Origin: Sanderia malayensis
Taxonomy: Eukaryota; Cnidaria; Scyphozoa; Semaeostomeae; Pelagiidae
Assembly (NCBI GenBank): GCA_013076295.1
Contig: RQOL01000861.1
Coordinates: 930,001 to 994,000, forward strand
Direction of reading: 5' to 3'
DNA: 64,000 bases
Under the pieces are notes generated by a model, which searched no databases, was not told where the DNA came from, and saw nothing but the letters and a program-made list of their open reading frames with translations. Below are positions 27,201-37,830 of this stretch, piece after piece. The translations under genes and the position numbers were made by a program. Numbering within the stretch: position 1 is the stretch's first letter; each line of letters begins with the position of its first letter.

Positions 27201-28273
27201 AAAGGATTCAGAAAGGGTGGAGGAAGATGCTGCCAATGCCAAGGAAGAGACAGCAGCGGAAGAGGGTGAACAGGTTGAAGATGCACTTGCTGATGGCTCG
27301 GGCGAGCAGATGGAAGGTGCGGCTGACGAGAGTCAACAAAAGGAGACCGAAGATGGAGCAAGTGAAGAAACGAGTAGTGAGTTGATTTACAAGGTTCTAA
27401 GTATACTATGCTATACACTATAGAATACTCAGGCTGCAGCTTTGTAGGGTCATTCATGGAACATCAGGCACAGTACATTGTACCTGATATGCTTACTGGA
27501 AAGGTGGGCAGCAGTATTTGTTCAGCTGCGATCGTCGTGTAAGATTAGCACCTTAATGTGCAGGGTGAAAACCCGAGGTATGTCACCAGGATCAAATTTC
27601 TCCAATATTCAGAAAGCTAATCGAACTATCCGTTTTATTTTTTAAAAAGACATTTTAAATTCCTCTTTGCCCTCTTGACGCCTAAATGCTTTCAATGTCC
27701 CTGTTAATTTGGAGCAGGTGTATTTACCAACTTGTCAGTCGATAAAGCTTAGGCCCCCCCAAACAATAAATAGACAATGTCTTAAATATTTATTGATTTA
27801 TATGCTGATTTTTATCATGATTATTTTGCAACTTTTTAACAGATGATGTCAATAATAACCCAAATGAAGACGCAAAGCAGGATGATAAGGAGGCTACCGG
27901 AGAGCATGCAGAAGAGGCTGACACCGAGAACGAGAAACCACCCCAGACGACAGAGAATGAAAATGCAAACGAAAATCAACAGCAAGATGAAACAGAAGGA
28001 GATAACCAGACCAAAACAACAGAGTCAAAAGATAGCAGTTCTAACAACACTGAAGAAGCTAATAATGAAACTCAGCCGACCAACGGCGAATCTGAGACGA
28101 AAGAGGATGCAGTTGATGGCAGCAAAGAAGCAAACCAAAATGGTGACGAAAACGGTGATGCCCCGCAGGATGAAGGTGCTGCGCAGGAACAAAGTGCTGC
28201 AAATGATCAGAGTAAAGAGACAACAGGTGAAGTGGCAGAAGGAGAGAAAACTGAAGGTGAGGTTGCTGAATAA
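18249..28273 (+). CDS. NME8: NME8/TXNDC3-like outer dynein arm protein (thioredoxin + three NDK domains + acidic tail)
   Basis: Homologs are outer-arm dynein intermediate-chain-class proteins of cilia and sperm flagella. Exons: 18249-18281, 19580-19637, 19806-19909, 20257-20328, 20600-20716, 21136-21235, 21781-21804, 22600-22688, 22840-22967, 23340-23465, 23754-23828, 24103-24221, 24539-24683, 24796-24903, 25478-25635, 25918-26062, 26630-26737, 26938-27068, 27185-27376, 27843-28273; all phases agree, 820 aa. Thioredoxin domain about residues 12-115 with WCGPC at 38-42, both redox Cys kept. NDK1 about 175-310, NDK2 about 325-465, NDK3 about 470-605. The NDK histidine is present in each (NAVH299, NPLH449, NAIH585), whereas vertebrate NME8 repeats are more degenerate; activity is unproven. 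Residues about 615-820 are Glu/Asp/Gln/Asn-rich, like the acidic tail of sea urchin IC1 and unlike the shorter human protein (588 aa). It starts MAGKGKKIEIQ, aligning with the short basic start of NME8. Confidence 0.95.
21781..21804 (+). other. 24-nt cassette-type microexon in the NME8-like gene
   Basis: TTTCTAG acceptor, 24 nt, then GTAGTA donor. Phase 1 on both sides, so inclusion adds eight residues (GRQSSISA region) and skipping keeps frame. It falls in the acidic linker between the thioredoxin domain and NDK1. The splice sites and phase are visible; actual use is inference. Confidence 0.55.
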
Positions 28274-28469
28274 CATAATTTATTTGTGTTTGTTTGCTTA
28301 GTTGTTTTTAGTCTTTTGTGTAAATAATTACTATTTTTGTATATTTCATCATATTCTTTTGAAAAGTACACTTTTGACCACATCCTCAAGTAGCTAATTA
28401 CTGTACATTGTTCATACTGGACCTGGACTGTTTCAACACAATTTTTAACAGTTTTAGTTAGATATTAGT

Positions 28470-28475
28470 AATAAA
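28470..28475 (+). terminator. Poly(A) signal of the NME8-like gene
   Basis: AATAAA about 197 nt after the TAA at 28271-28273. It lies only about 60 nt from the stop codon of the convergent membrane-protein gene, so the two 3' UTRs probably overlap. Confidence 0.45.
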
Positions 28476-28530
28476 AAGCTGAAGTATTTATGTTTCACAT
28501 CTAAAAGTTAGTTTTACAATTGCCATTGAA

Positions 28531-29320
28531 TTAGTTAATTTGACCCTGGAGGTGCAAGCCAGTTTGAGATTTTTCTGTGCTGGCTAAATCTAAATTGGTA
28601 TCCTGGAGTTCTTCTGTAATGGCTTCTGGTTTTTTAATGGGCCTTGCTTCTTCTGCAAAAGATGCAATGCAACTTCAAAAATGTAGCTTATTGAAAGCTT
28701 GCTTGAATAAAGATGTCATTTTAGTGAAAAATATGGATTAACATGAATGAAAATGCTTACTGTTTCCAAATACGAGTTTAAAAGATATCACCGCAGATAG
28801 CATGGTAATAATAGCCACAACACCCAGTCTGGAAAAAAATCAAATAAATAAAAGATTACAATTTAAAAAATTACGCCATATTCACATCCTGTGTGTTGGC
28901 ATGTCATAGAAGGGCCAACAACTTGCTTTGCTAACATTACTACATTCATTCATTCACATAAAACTCAATTTGTCATAAACTAGACTATGGTCCAAGAAGA
29001 TGATAGCACCTTTTTTCAGCAGTACTGAAAGTCGTAGTTTTCTTAGAGGACGAGGTTTCCTTGATAATATTTATTGGTTCGGTTGCCAATGGACTTTTCG
29101 GTGCATGCTTCATTCTTTGCTCCCAGTAATAGTCACGTGGGTTAACATGGTGTCCATCTCGTTTGTCCTTTTTCTTCGGATATTTCTTTATTCCTCGTGC
29201 GAACAGTGAACTATTAAAAAGTACATATGAGGATTTTGTATTTGGTTCAACCCGTATGAACAAAGTATTTGTCGTATTTCGTAATAATTTCGTGAATAAG
29301 TTCGCTCTCAAGCCGGACAT
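28531..29320 (-). CDS. Small single-pass membrane protein, possibly mitochondrial (166 aa)
   Basis: Not recognised as a named family. Three exons on the minus strand, 29320-29010, 28828-28761 and 28652-28531, join in phase (2, then 1) to give 166 aa. The N-terminus MSGLRANLFTKLLRNTTNTLF is basic, Ser/Thr-bearing and poor in acidic residues, like a mitochondrial presequence. Next comes a Lys-rich middle (YPKKKDKRDGHHVNPRDYYW, about residues 47-66), then one hydrophobic helix about residues 105-126 (LGVVAIITMLSAVISFKLVF) encoded mainly by the 68-nt second exon, and a polar 43-residue tail. Only the first exon is visible as a long ORF; the TM helix is recovered by splicing. It is head-to-head with the gene at 29483. 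A respiratory-chain assembly or small inner-membrane role is a guess. Confidence 0.72.
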
Positions 29321-29482
29321 GTTGGATTTTTAAGGTTGGTGCTAGATAACATGCACCATTCTGCGTTGTGCTGAAGGTTTTGCTGCGTTGCGTGCGAAAA
29401 AGACCCAAACAAAATTGAAACGAATTTCTGGACAAAGGCTGCCATTGCCAAGGCCCTCTGCGATGCGAAACTCAGCGATGGA
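29321..29482. promoter_or_regulatory. Compact bidirectional promoter interval
   Basis: Only 162 bp separate the start codons of two divergent genes (28531-29320 on minus, 29483 onward on plus). The interval is less AT-rich than its surroundings, with CpG-bearing words such as TGCGTTGCGTGCG at about 29381-29397, and has no TATA box that I can see. A shared promoter is inferred from geometry. Confidence 0.5.
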
Positions 29483-29841
29483 ATGTCGTCTTTGAAAAAT
29501 TTGTTGAAACGTGGCAGGTTTCCATCAGAGAACGTTCTTCGGTCGGTTTTAGCACTGCTCTTTCGAACTTATAGACTACCAGAAGACGGTAAGATTAGCT
29601 TAATTGCCTAACACGCTAACCAAGCAATTGCTTAATTTTGCACAACAACAGGCCTGTCGTTATTTTACATGCACTGAATTTGCTTATTTTCTTCTGTGCG
29701 AGGTTTGCAGAAAGAAAGCTTAGGCCAGAAAATGTAAACCGTTTTATCTACGTGCAACGAGAATGCAATGAAGTCGTGCGCAAATTTCGTCTTGAATTCG
29801 ACCGAATAATAGAATGCAAAGATTTTAATTATCTTGATTGA
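29483..29841 (+). CDS. Unknown 78-aa basic protein, two exons
   Basis: Not recognised. Exons 29483-29588 and 29711-29841 join in phase 1 (donor G|GTAAGA, acceptor TTGCAG) to give 78 aa beginning MSSLKNLLKRGRFPSENVLRS and ending in TGA. The first 35 residues are basic and amphipathic (LKNLLKRG...LALLFRTYR), compatible with a mitochondrial presequence; the rest is a helix-prone charged segment (VNRFIYVQRECNEVVRKFRL). The FRTYR word recalls LYR-motif assembly factors but lacks the canonical Leu-Tyr-Arg. The frame is open upstream back to a TAG at about 29349 but has no earlier ATG. The first exon can also splice in frame to the guanylate kinase exon at 30348. Confidence 0.55.
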
Positions 29842-30349
29842 TTTATAACTCCGTACTTTGATTTGATTGCAAGTATAAACTGCCTTTGCGTTGCGTTACC
29901 TATTCAATGACTTGGATGGGTTGGGCAGGCAGAGGTTTCGTTTATTTGAAAGGCGCTTGTCAAATAAACCTTGTTTGAAACATTGTACAATCATTCAATA
30001 TCGTTCAATATGTAATTAATCAAATTAGACTAGCTACTTTTCTAGCTAACAAATGTTTCGATTTTTAAATAAAAGTCGCACACAACTCAGCCAAGCAGTG
30101 ATATCTAAATGCATATAACATGGTATTTGAATTTAACTATATTCCATAGCATAAAATTCAATCCACGTTTTAATGCATATACTTCAAAGTTTCGTTAAGA
30201 ACCTTTTAAATAAATTCTGAAGTTACGGAATTCTAACTTGAGCGGCAGTAAAAAAGCTTAACAAAATATTCTGGCAAGTCTACTTTTATGATTTTAATTT
30301 CAGGAACTTTAAAATCTTATTCACAAACAATTCTTTGTCTCTTGCAGTT

Positions 30350-32973
30350 ATGACTTTTCCAAGGACTTTGGTGCTTTCTGGTCCAAGTGGCTCTGGAAAA
30401 TCAACATTGATCAAGAGACTTATGAGCGAATATCCTAACAGATTTGGATTCAGTGTCTCACGTATGGCTTGCACTGCTGTCTAATTGTCTCTTCTACTCT
30501 CGTGAATATGTCCAGGCAATTGAGACAATGCTTTTGTGTAACATAACAATCTTATTATTTTGCAGACACTTCAAGGAAACCAAGGCCTGGAGAAGTTGAT
30601 GGAAAAGGTAATTTATTCCACTTTGTGCTTAACAGGCTCAGTGTGTTGATATCTTTTACATACCGTAAATCCTTGAATAAGCCCGGGGCTTATTGGCAAA
30701 AATGAAATTTTAGTCTTATTGTTGTTCAATATTAAACAAAATAAAAGCTATATGATGCAGCCAATCAACAAGATTATTGGTTTAAACTTGCTGCCATTTG
30801 CAATACATTCACTGAACAACATCAATGTCTGGAAACGTGGGCTCAATATCCTTGCAAATGATTATCAGGATGGGGGCTTATTCGAGGGAAGGGCTTATTC
30901 AGAAGTGGGGGCTTATTCAAGGATTTACGGTATAACATTTTAAGCAGTAGAGTGAAGATCAGAGCCTCAGTAGATTTCTCCATATAAAAGCTGAAGCCTT
31001 ACTTGCCACCCTCATGGCACCTTAGAATACTTATCTCCTGTTATTACTCCAGCATCTCTTAGATACATTATATTTTATGCTATTACTCTAAGATTTGTAT
31101 CGCAAAGCACTGTACCAGCTCCTAATTTAATAAATGCTTGGGTGAACAATCTTTTAGAGGGTGTGATAATTATGCCCATATGTGCATTTTTGACACTTTT
31201 ATTATAAGATGGGGAGGGGGATATCATTGCAAAAAATTTCCAAGCTTCTTTTTATGAAATGCCTAAATTTGTCTGAATATATTATCAAAGATTCTTTGCA
31301 TGTTTTGCCTTCTTTCTTTTGTGTTAAAAGACTAATAAGATATCGAGCCCTTTTGAACCAGTATTAGCTGATTCAAAGTGCAAGATTGTAAGGTGCTTTC
31401 ATTTGCATTTCAGATTATCATTATTCAACAAAAGAAGAAATGATGAAGGCTATAGAGGCTGGTGAATTTATAGAGCATGCAGAATTCAGTCACAATTTAT
31501 ATGGAACAAGGTACTTCTAATCCATAAATGTACCTTTCTGATGACACACCCTTTGGATATGATTAAGAGAAGGACTTTTTCAGTTTGCATTCTGCAGTAA
31601 GCATGCCAAGAAAAATGCAAGCAACTATTTGGTCTTATCCACTTTGAAATGGGGGACAATTCAGGGATGTACAGATGCAGATGCTAAATTATTTTAGCAT
31701 TCAAAATTAAGTCCTTTTACTATATGCATATTGTAAGACTTTCCATTTTCTTCCAGCAAAAAGTCAGTTCAGAATGTTTTCTCTCAAGGGCAAATATGCA
31801 TCTTGGATATAGACCGTCAGGTATACCCTTCAAAGATATTAAGCAAATATTTGTACTCTTTTATATTACTCTTCATTATAATCATTTACATGCAATCATA
31901 AACATATTGTTACAATGATTACAATAGTTAATTTGTTTTATGTTTATCATAGGGTGTACAGAGTGTAAAAGAAACTGACCTTGATTGTTTGATGATGTTC
32001 ATAAAACCACCCAGTTTTGAAGTGCTGGTGAGCCAGTTCTACATTTTGTACAATTTACTACTTTAATGGAAGACAAACTTTCAGGAGACAAAAGTGGATA
32101 TTTCACGCTTTAGTTTAAATAAAAATTTTTGCAAATTTCGGCTAAAGGTGCAAAACTGTTTTCCTTTATGGTAAACAATTACACCAAGAACATTCAGGTT
32201 GTATTCTGCTCAAAACAGTAGAAGAAACAATAACCTGTTGTTCCAAATTTCTGCAGGTTCTTATATGTGAATTTTACTGTATTGATTTACTGTTTATTTC
32301 CCAGGAACAACGATTAAGAGGAAGAGGGACAGAGAAGGAAGAAGTGATTGAGAAAAGATTGCAAACATCAAGGGAAGAATTTGCTTATGGTAATCTTTTG
32401 CTTAATTCATTCTTCTGCTGCCATTATCTCTCAAGGATCGAATGCTACTGTAAAAGCTCTATTAAGCCTCCCTTTTTGAAACAAAATTTTGAATGAAGCC
32501 CCCCCTCTTCAATGAGCCCCCTTCTGGAACACCAAAAATTAAATAAGCCCCCTGGAGCTTAATAGAGCTTTTACGGTAACTTTCAACTTTACATACTATG
32601 TATATAATTATATGTCTAATCATGTTTATACAGTAAAATCCTGCAACTATGAACCTACATTTTCAGGAGTTAGCCCAAACAGACTCATAAATAAATAGTA
32701 GTTAACAGAAATGCAGGCTATTTAGGTTCTTAGTTGCTTGTTTGGTTTTCTATTTTACAGCTGAATTACCTGGTTCATACGATTATATATTGGTCAATGA
32801 TGATCTAGAGCGAGCATATCAAGAATTCAAATCGATAGTAAGCAAGGTAACTTACGTTAAGTAATTTTCAAACAAACTTTATTATCAATATTTTTTATAT
32901 GTATAAATATATTACAATGTATGATAACATAATGTTTTGCCTTCTTTGTCAGGAAATATTGGATCTATCTTAA
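30350..32973 (+). CDS. GUK1: Guanylate kinase
   Basis: Catalyses ATP + GMP = ADP + GDP, in guanine nucleotide salvage and recycling. Eight coding exons: 30350-30461, 30566-30607, 31414-31510, 31757-31820, 31953-32027, 32305-32389, 32761-32846, 32953-32973; 193 aa against 197 in human. P-loop GPSGSGKST at residues 11-19. GMP-binding block [11 protein letters not shown] at about 37-47 and [10 protein letters not shown] from 52, then the [15 protein letters not shown] segment, ILDIDRQG, and the lid/Arg region [17 protein letters not shown]. All diagnostic residues are present, so it should be active. The ATG lies only 2 nt after the acceptor TTGCAG (30347), so the 5' UTR, a leader exon or a trans-spliced leader must be joined there. 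The introns carry MITEs at 30663-30930 and 32448-32576. Confidence 0.96.
30663..30930. mobile_element. 268-bp MITE with near-perfect terminal inverted repeats in GUK1 intron
   Basis: Left end CCGTAAATCCTTGAATAAGC, right end its inverse (GCTTATTCAAGGATTTACGG), directly flanked by TA on each side (30661-30662, 30931-30932). There is no coding capacity. TA target duplication and size suggest a Tc1/mariner-superfamily MITE; family assignment is inference. A second, truncated copy in opposite orientation is at about 51835-51996. Confidence 0.8.
32448..32576. mobile_element. 129-bp MITE in GUK1 intron
   Basis: Ends CTGTAAAAGCTCTATTAAGC and (inverse) GCTTAATAGAGCTTTTACGG, flanked by TA dinucleotides at 32446-32447 and 32577-32578. 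The interior is rich in CCCCC runs. It shares the design, but not the exact sequence, of the 30663 element. Confidence 0.75.
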
Positions 32974-33490
32974 TATTTAATGAAACTAAGAGCCCCTTGG
33001 AGTTGATTTTTGAAAATTCAAACAAACACTAATGGAATGTAGTTTTTAATTAGGTAATTTAGCCTAGACTAATGTTATATCAAATATCTGTGTTGTCTTA
33101 CCTTAAGAGAAGAGTGAAACTCTTGAATCCTCTTATACTTGTCCATTTTTCTTCTGGGGAATAGCAATGTAAAACAGCAATAGTCTGGAAGTTGATAATC
33201 AAGAATCTCACTCATCTCTTTTTATACTTCATCATTACGTTCATTACTTATTTGTAGTTAGTAATTAATTAAAGAGAAAAAAGTAAAAATGTGTCTAATC
33301 ATTACCTTTGGAAGACCTGCAATGCCAACTGTAAACCAGGCTGGAATGTGGTAAAAGCTTTGTCAAACACTTATTACTCTTCTTTATATAAAGCTACAAG
33401 CAAACAAATAAACATTTATAGATTAAGTTTTAATGTATTGGATCTTATTGTTATGTTATTTTAATCTTAAAGATAAGGTTCATATCCAAA
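32974..33490. other. GUK1 3' flank
   Basis: No exon seen. AATAAA-containing sequence near 33407 is a candidate, rather distant, poly(A) signal for guanylate kinase. Confidence 0.35.
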
Positions 33491-33492
33491 TA

Positions 33493-33665
33493 CTGTATTT
33501 CCCTGATTAAGCACCCCTCAACAAACCATATTTTAAATAAGTGTCCCATAAGTGCCCTCTCAAGTATCAAGTTGAAATGCCATGAATTTGTTAAATGTGT
33601 CTTTTTCCATTCCATGCAGTTGCAATAAGAGCCTCCTTAAGTGTAGTGTAATCAAGGAAATACAG
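33493..33665. mobile_element. 173-bp MITE
   Basis: Left end CTGTATTTCCCTGATTAAGC, right end the inverse with one or two differences (AATCAAGGAAATACAG), flanked by TA on both sides (33491-33492, 33666-33667). The interior is non-coding with CCCTC-type runs. Confidence 0.7.
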
Positions 33666-34609
33666 TATATAATTTAATCAAGTAGAGAATTCTACTGTGT
33701 GTGTTTTAAAAATATGTGTGTTAAATTTCCTTTCTCTGCTATTTGAATGCAGTATAAACTTGAATAATGTTAGCCACGTAAATTGTACTAGGGTGTGAAA
33801 AGAAGATTGAAATTACCGTTTTAATCCTTGTCTTTCCTCAAAAGTCCAAGTTAAAGACTTCTTTCTCACATCAAAATTACCTTTATTGTTCCATGGCTTC
33901 TAAAAGGATAAAACAGCTTAATACATTAAATCAACTTAAATTAAATAGCTTCAGATAATTACCCACTCTAAGATGAAAATACTTACTATTTTGATGCTAT
34001 GCTACGTAGCCAATGAAGTCTGTGTTGTTGATAAATTATCTGTGTTGAAGGTAAATCATTAGCTTTAAATAAGGTTATAAACCAAATACATTGAATCTAT
34101 ACTATTTAACCAACAATTGCTTCAAAATCAAGCTCCTAGAAAACTACTTTAAAATAGAATTGCTTATAAACGTCAACAAGGCAAACTTTTTTCTCGTTTT
34201 CAGATTTTTTTACAATAATGTCCATATGTTGGCATATTTCTTTTGTGCCATCAGTTATTTGTGCAAAACCATGGCAACGTTCATTTTCTGCCTTGTTGCT
34301 CGATAAAGGCAAGGCACAACTAAACCATTTTCTCTTTTTCTGGACCCAATGACAGAGGCTGTGATCTTGTTTGTCTTATCATTGTTCAAAAAAGATTAAG
34401 TAGGAATGACAATTCCATTGGAATGTGTCCAACAAGGATAGTTTCCGAATTTGCACTTTCACTAAAATGATGACTTGATCAAGATCAAGTGAATTTTTTT
34501 ATTGAGCTCTTGGTAAAGTAAAATATGTTTGAGAAAGTAAAATTTGTTTAAGATGATGAAAATTTTAGTTTAAAAATTTTTATTCTTTTTTACCTTTTGA
34601 TTACTTTCT

Positions 34610-34706
34610 AATAAATGCCTCCCCTTGAGTAATGGCCCCCCTCGATTAGGCGCCCCCTAAAAATTGCCAAAATTAATAAGTGCCCCGGGGCGTTCAATCA
34701 AGAAAA
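34610..34706. repeat. Degenerate MITE remnant of the same design
   Basis: AT-rich ends enclosing GCCTCCCCTTGAGTAATGGCC and GGCGCCCCCTAAAAATTGCC, with GTGCCCCGGGGCGTTCAATC near the right end. It echoes the CCCC-rich interior and the AATAAGYGCCC words of the neighbouring elements, but no clean terminal repeat is left. Confidence 0.4.
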
Positions 34707-34968
34707 AGGCTGAATATTCAAGATATTAGAAAACCTTTTGGCTTGTAAATCAGTTGTTGAACTTGTTGAACATTTTCATTAGTTTTTCAAAAATATTTTC
34801 CATTCTGTAGCAGAGGTGCCAGTATTTAAAAATATTCTGCAGATATGGAAAATTAATAATGACATAATTTTGTAAAGAAACAAGCATACAACCAAAAGGG
34901 TTACTGAAATTTAAAAAGGAATACTTATTCCATTGACCCTTGGAACTAATTTTATTTCCATATACATA

Positions 34969-36390
34969 CAGGGTGGGCCAAAAAATTAACCCCCTAAACA
35001 AAATATTTTTTAGGATAGGCATCTTATGAGCAATTTGTTGCATATTTCTGCCATATAATATTCAACTCAAAAGACATCTTGTGTAATAATATTTTGTATT
35101 TATGTTTTCTCATTTTGGAGCAATTGTAACTTTAAAATTTCTAATCGTGAAACCAGCTGTTATGACATTTGATGTATGAGAATTGACTGCGTTGGAAGAG
35201 CAATACACTTCACTTGTCATTTTCAAATTGTTCAAAGGAACGCAATATGCCCAAAATATCACAAGAAAATAAACATTTCATCCAAAATTTACAAATTGAG
35301 AAAGGTTGGAAAAAAGAGAATCATTTCTGAACTTCCTAACAAAAACTTTCTATTGGCCTGAGAATAACATACACAATACTGTGCCATTGCGTTTAGCTAT
35401 TGAACGGACACAGGGTTGGTCATCAACAAAAAGTTATTAAAATAATTAATACTTGGCCCCAGAAAGACTGAAAAAAAGGATTCAACAAGGAGGAGGACAC
35501 TTTGAACATCTTGTTTCATGATTATTTTGTTCTTGTTATTTCTAACTGTTCTTGTTTCGTTTTTAACGTTGTCAATTTTCAGACACAAAAATAACCTTAT
35601 GCAGCTTATATGCAATACAGTAAAAACCCGCGTGTAAGAACCTACTTTTTTCAGAGTTTGGCAAAACAGGTTCTTGTATAATGGGGTATTTATTGACAGT
35701 TCTGGCTGAATAGGTTCTTAATCAGGTTCTTAATTTTGACAGAGTTGACACTGCTGTTGATTATCAGAAAATAGAATTCAATTTGGTCTGTTCTTCATTG
35801 TAAATATTTATTGGTGTACCAATGTTGCCAAAAGTCCACCAAATAATTGATCAATGATAGAGTACTGTATAAAAAATGTATTTTTTATTAAGTTCTGTCA
35901 ATATGGAAACACTGCTGTAACAGAAACAAATTGAATATATCAAAATATAGATCAAGACCCAGTTCATTTTCATTTTCTTGAGTTTCATTTTAAGAATTCA
36001 ATTTTCTAAATTGTCACCTTTTTGGTTTTTAGTCAAAAGTATATAAATTAAAGAGTTAAGCCCCACATAAAGTTTGTATAAGAACCTGTTGGAAATTCTT
36101 TGGCTAAATAGGTTCCTATATTTGGAGTATTAAAAAAAGCAAATTTCTGCCAAAAGGTTCTTAAATCCCTAGGTTCTCAGTTTCAGCATTTTGTCATAAC
36201 AGTAGGTTTCGCGACTAGAAGCTTTAAAATTAAACTGCTCAAAAATGACTTAACATAATTACAAAATATCTTTACACAAGATGTCTTTTGAACTGAATAT
36301 TATACAATAGGATTTTCCAAAAGCTTTTCGTTCAGATGTATTTTCTACAAATTTTTATGTTAGGGGGGTTACTGCATAATTTGGTTAGAA
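34969..36390. mobile_element. About 1.4-kb element with long imperfect inverted repeats
   Basis: The left arm (CAGGGTGGGCCAAAAAATTA, then ACCCCCTAAAC, ... CAAAAGACATCTTGTGTAA at about 35070-35088) recurs inverted on the right (TTACACAAGATGTCTTTTG at about 36272-36290, GGGGGGTTACTGC at about 36363-36375). The arms are roughly 130 nt each and diverged. The interior has no transposase but holds several AGGTTCTTA/TAAGAACCT words (35635-36190) that look like a second, nested inverted-repeat element. Non-autonomous DNA transposon is the likely class. Confidence 0.55.
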
Positions 36391-36399
36391 ACAAAGAAC

Positions 36400-37820
36400 T
36401 TACCATAATATTTCTCATCTTGAATGAACCAAGCCTTGAGATGGCAATTCACCCTTGTGCGTGTAAAAATGAACTCAACCTTCCTCCTAAAAGTAAAAGT
36501 AAAACAAAATAAAGGGGTATTCAAAGTTTGTAATTGCATTTAGCAAAACATATTAATTATGAGAATGTGCAAAATATTTCAATCTCTAATTTTAATAAAA
36601 TGTCATGAGCTACAAGCATAAACATGGCAATTATGAGCATGGAAGCCCCAAATGGGTAACAAATCTTTACTACTATCTGAATGTCATTAAATTGGATTGA
36701 AGCTATGCATTGAAAAGCTATCCATTCTTGCTGTGCAAGATTACACAGCCAGTGATACAATAAAAAGCATTACACTAAAGATCAATCGGTAAGCTGATGT
36801 GGTGGAAAGAGAACTGCACAGTAACTTATACCCAAAATATGGGAAAGTGATGTAATTGTTCTTATGAGACAGTATTGGAAATACTTTAAAAAACTTTTCA
36901 TTGTTAAATGGATGGTAAATGGCAACCTTATGGCTTTCAAAATTCAGTCACATCTCAAACATCAACTTAATCACAAAAACAATTTTCCAAGTATGAAAAT
37001 CAAACCCTGATTTTTGAGAGAAAAAATAGTCTTATGCAGCTCACATGCAATACAAATTCAGTTTCAGTAATTTATCATAAACAGGAAATAACCAAATGCG
37101 CCTAATGATTCTGTGAAGTTTGAAATTTGATCAAAGCTATGTCGCTGTTCGAAATTTGGTTGAATATTCATCTAGATGCAGATACACATTCCACGCAGAT
37201 TCACTTGAGATGCCTATACTACAAAGAAGTAGAAAATACACCAGCAATGTTGCAAATTTTAGGCATCAGCATTAGCATCATCTCTTACAGGGGTTCGAGA
37301 AAACTCCAGATAGGAGAACCCCATTTGAGGAGGTGAAGATTTTACAAGTCTCGCACAGTTTCAAGTTCTCATACAAGATTCAAACAGCAAAATACACCAG
37401 CAATGTTGCATATCCGTTAACCATCAGAAAAACTTGAATTGTTAAATCATTGGCTAAGAAATCAGTGATTATTTATTCCACCGTGAGTGACTTATTTTTT
37501 CAACTTTTACCTTCAAATTTTATGTTTAACTGGCCTTCCAAGATGTATAATTTTCAAAGCAAGTATTACGATAAATAAACAACCAGATATTTTGTAGTCT
37601 ACAACAAATAGCAGCAGAAATTAATTGTAAGTTGTAAGGTAAACATGCAAATTTCATCCTGAAAAAAACGGATGCCATTCATGCTGAGCCACTGTCATTA
37701 AAATGATAAATGTCATTGTCTTCAAAGCCCAGGTTCTGGGTCGGGGTCAGATTGAGGTCCTTTCCTTGCACAGATGCAATGTGTTATGATGCATATGTTA
37801 ATGCTGATGCCTGAAGTACT
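36400..37820. other. Non-coding stretch
   Basis: No ORF with coding character and no linked splice sites. AATACACCAGCAATGTTGCA recurs at about 37235-37254 and 37390-37409, a short internal direct repeat. Confidence 0.4.
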
Positions 37821-37830
37821 TTAATCGGAG

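Noticed and set aside
27131..28389. Pro/His-rich and Phe-rich antisense ORFs, and the Lys/Arg/Met-rich 152-codon plus frame (27843-28301), in the acidic tail region
   Set aside because: They are out-of-frame readings of the Glu/Asn-rich exons 19 and 20 of the NME8-like gene; the in-frame reading connects in phase with exon 18.
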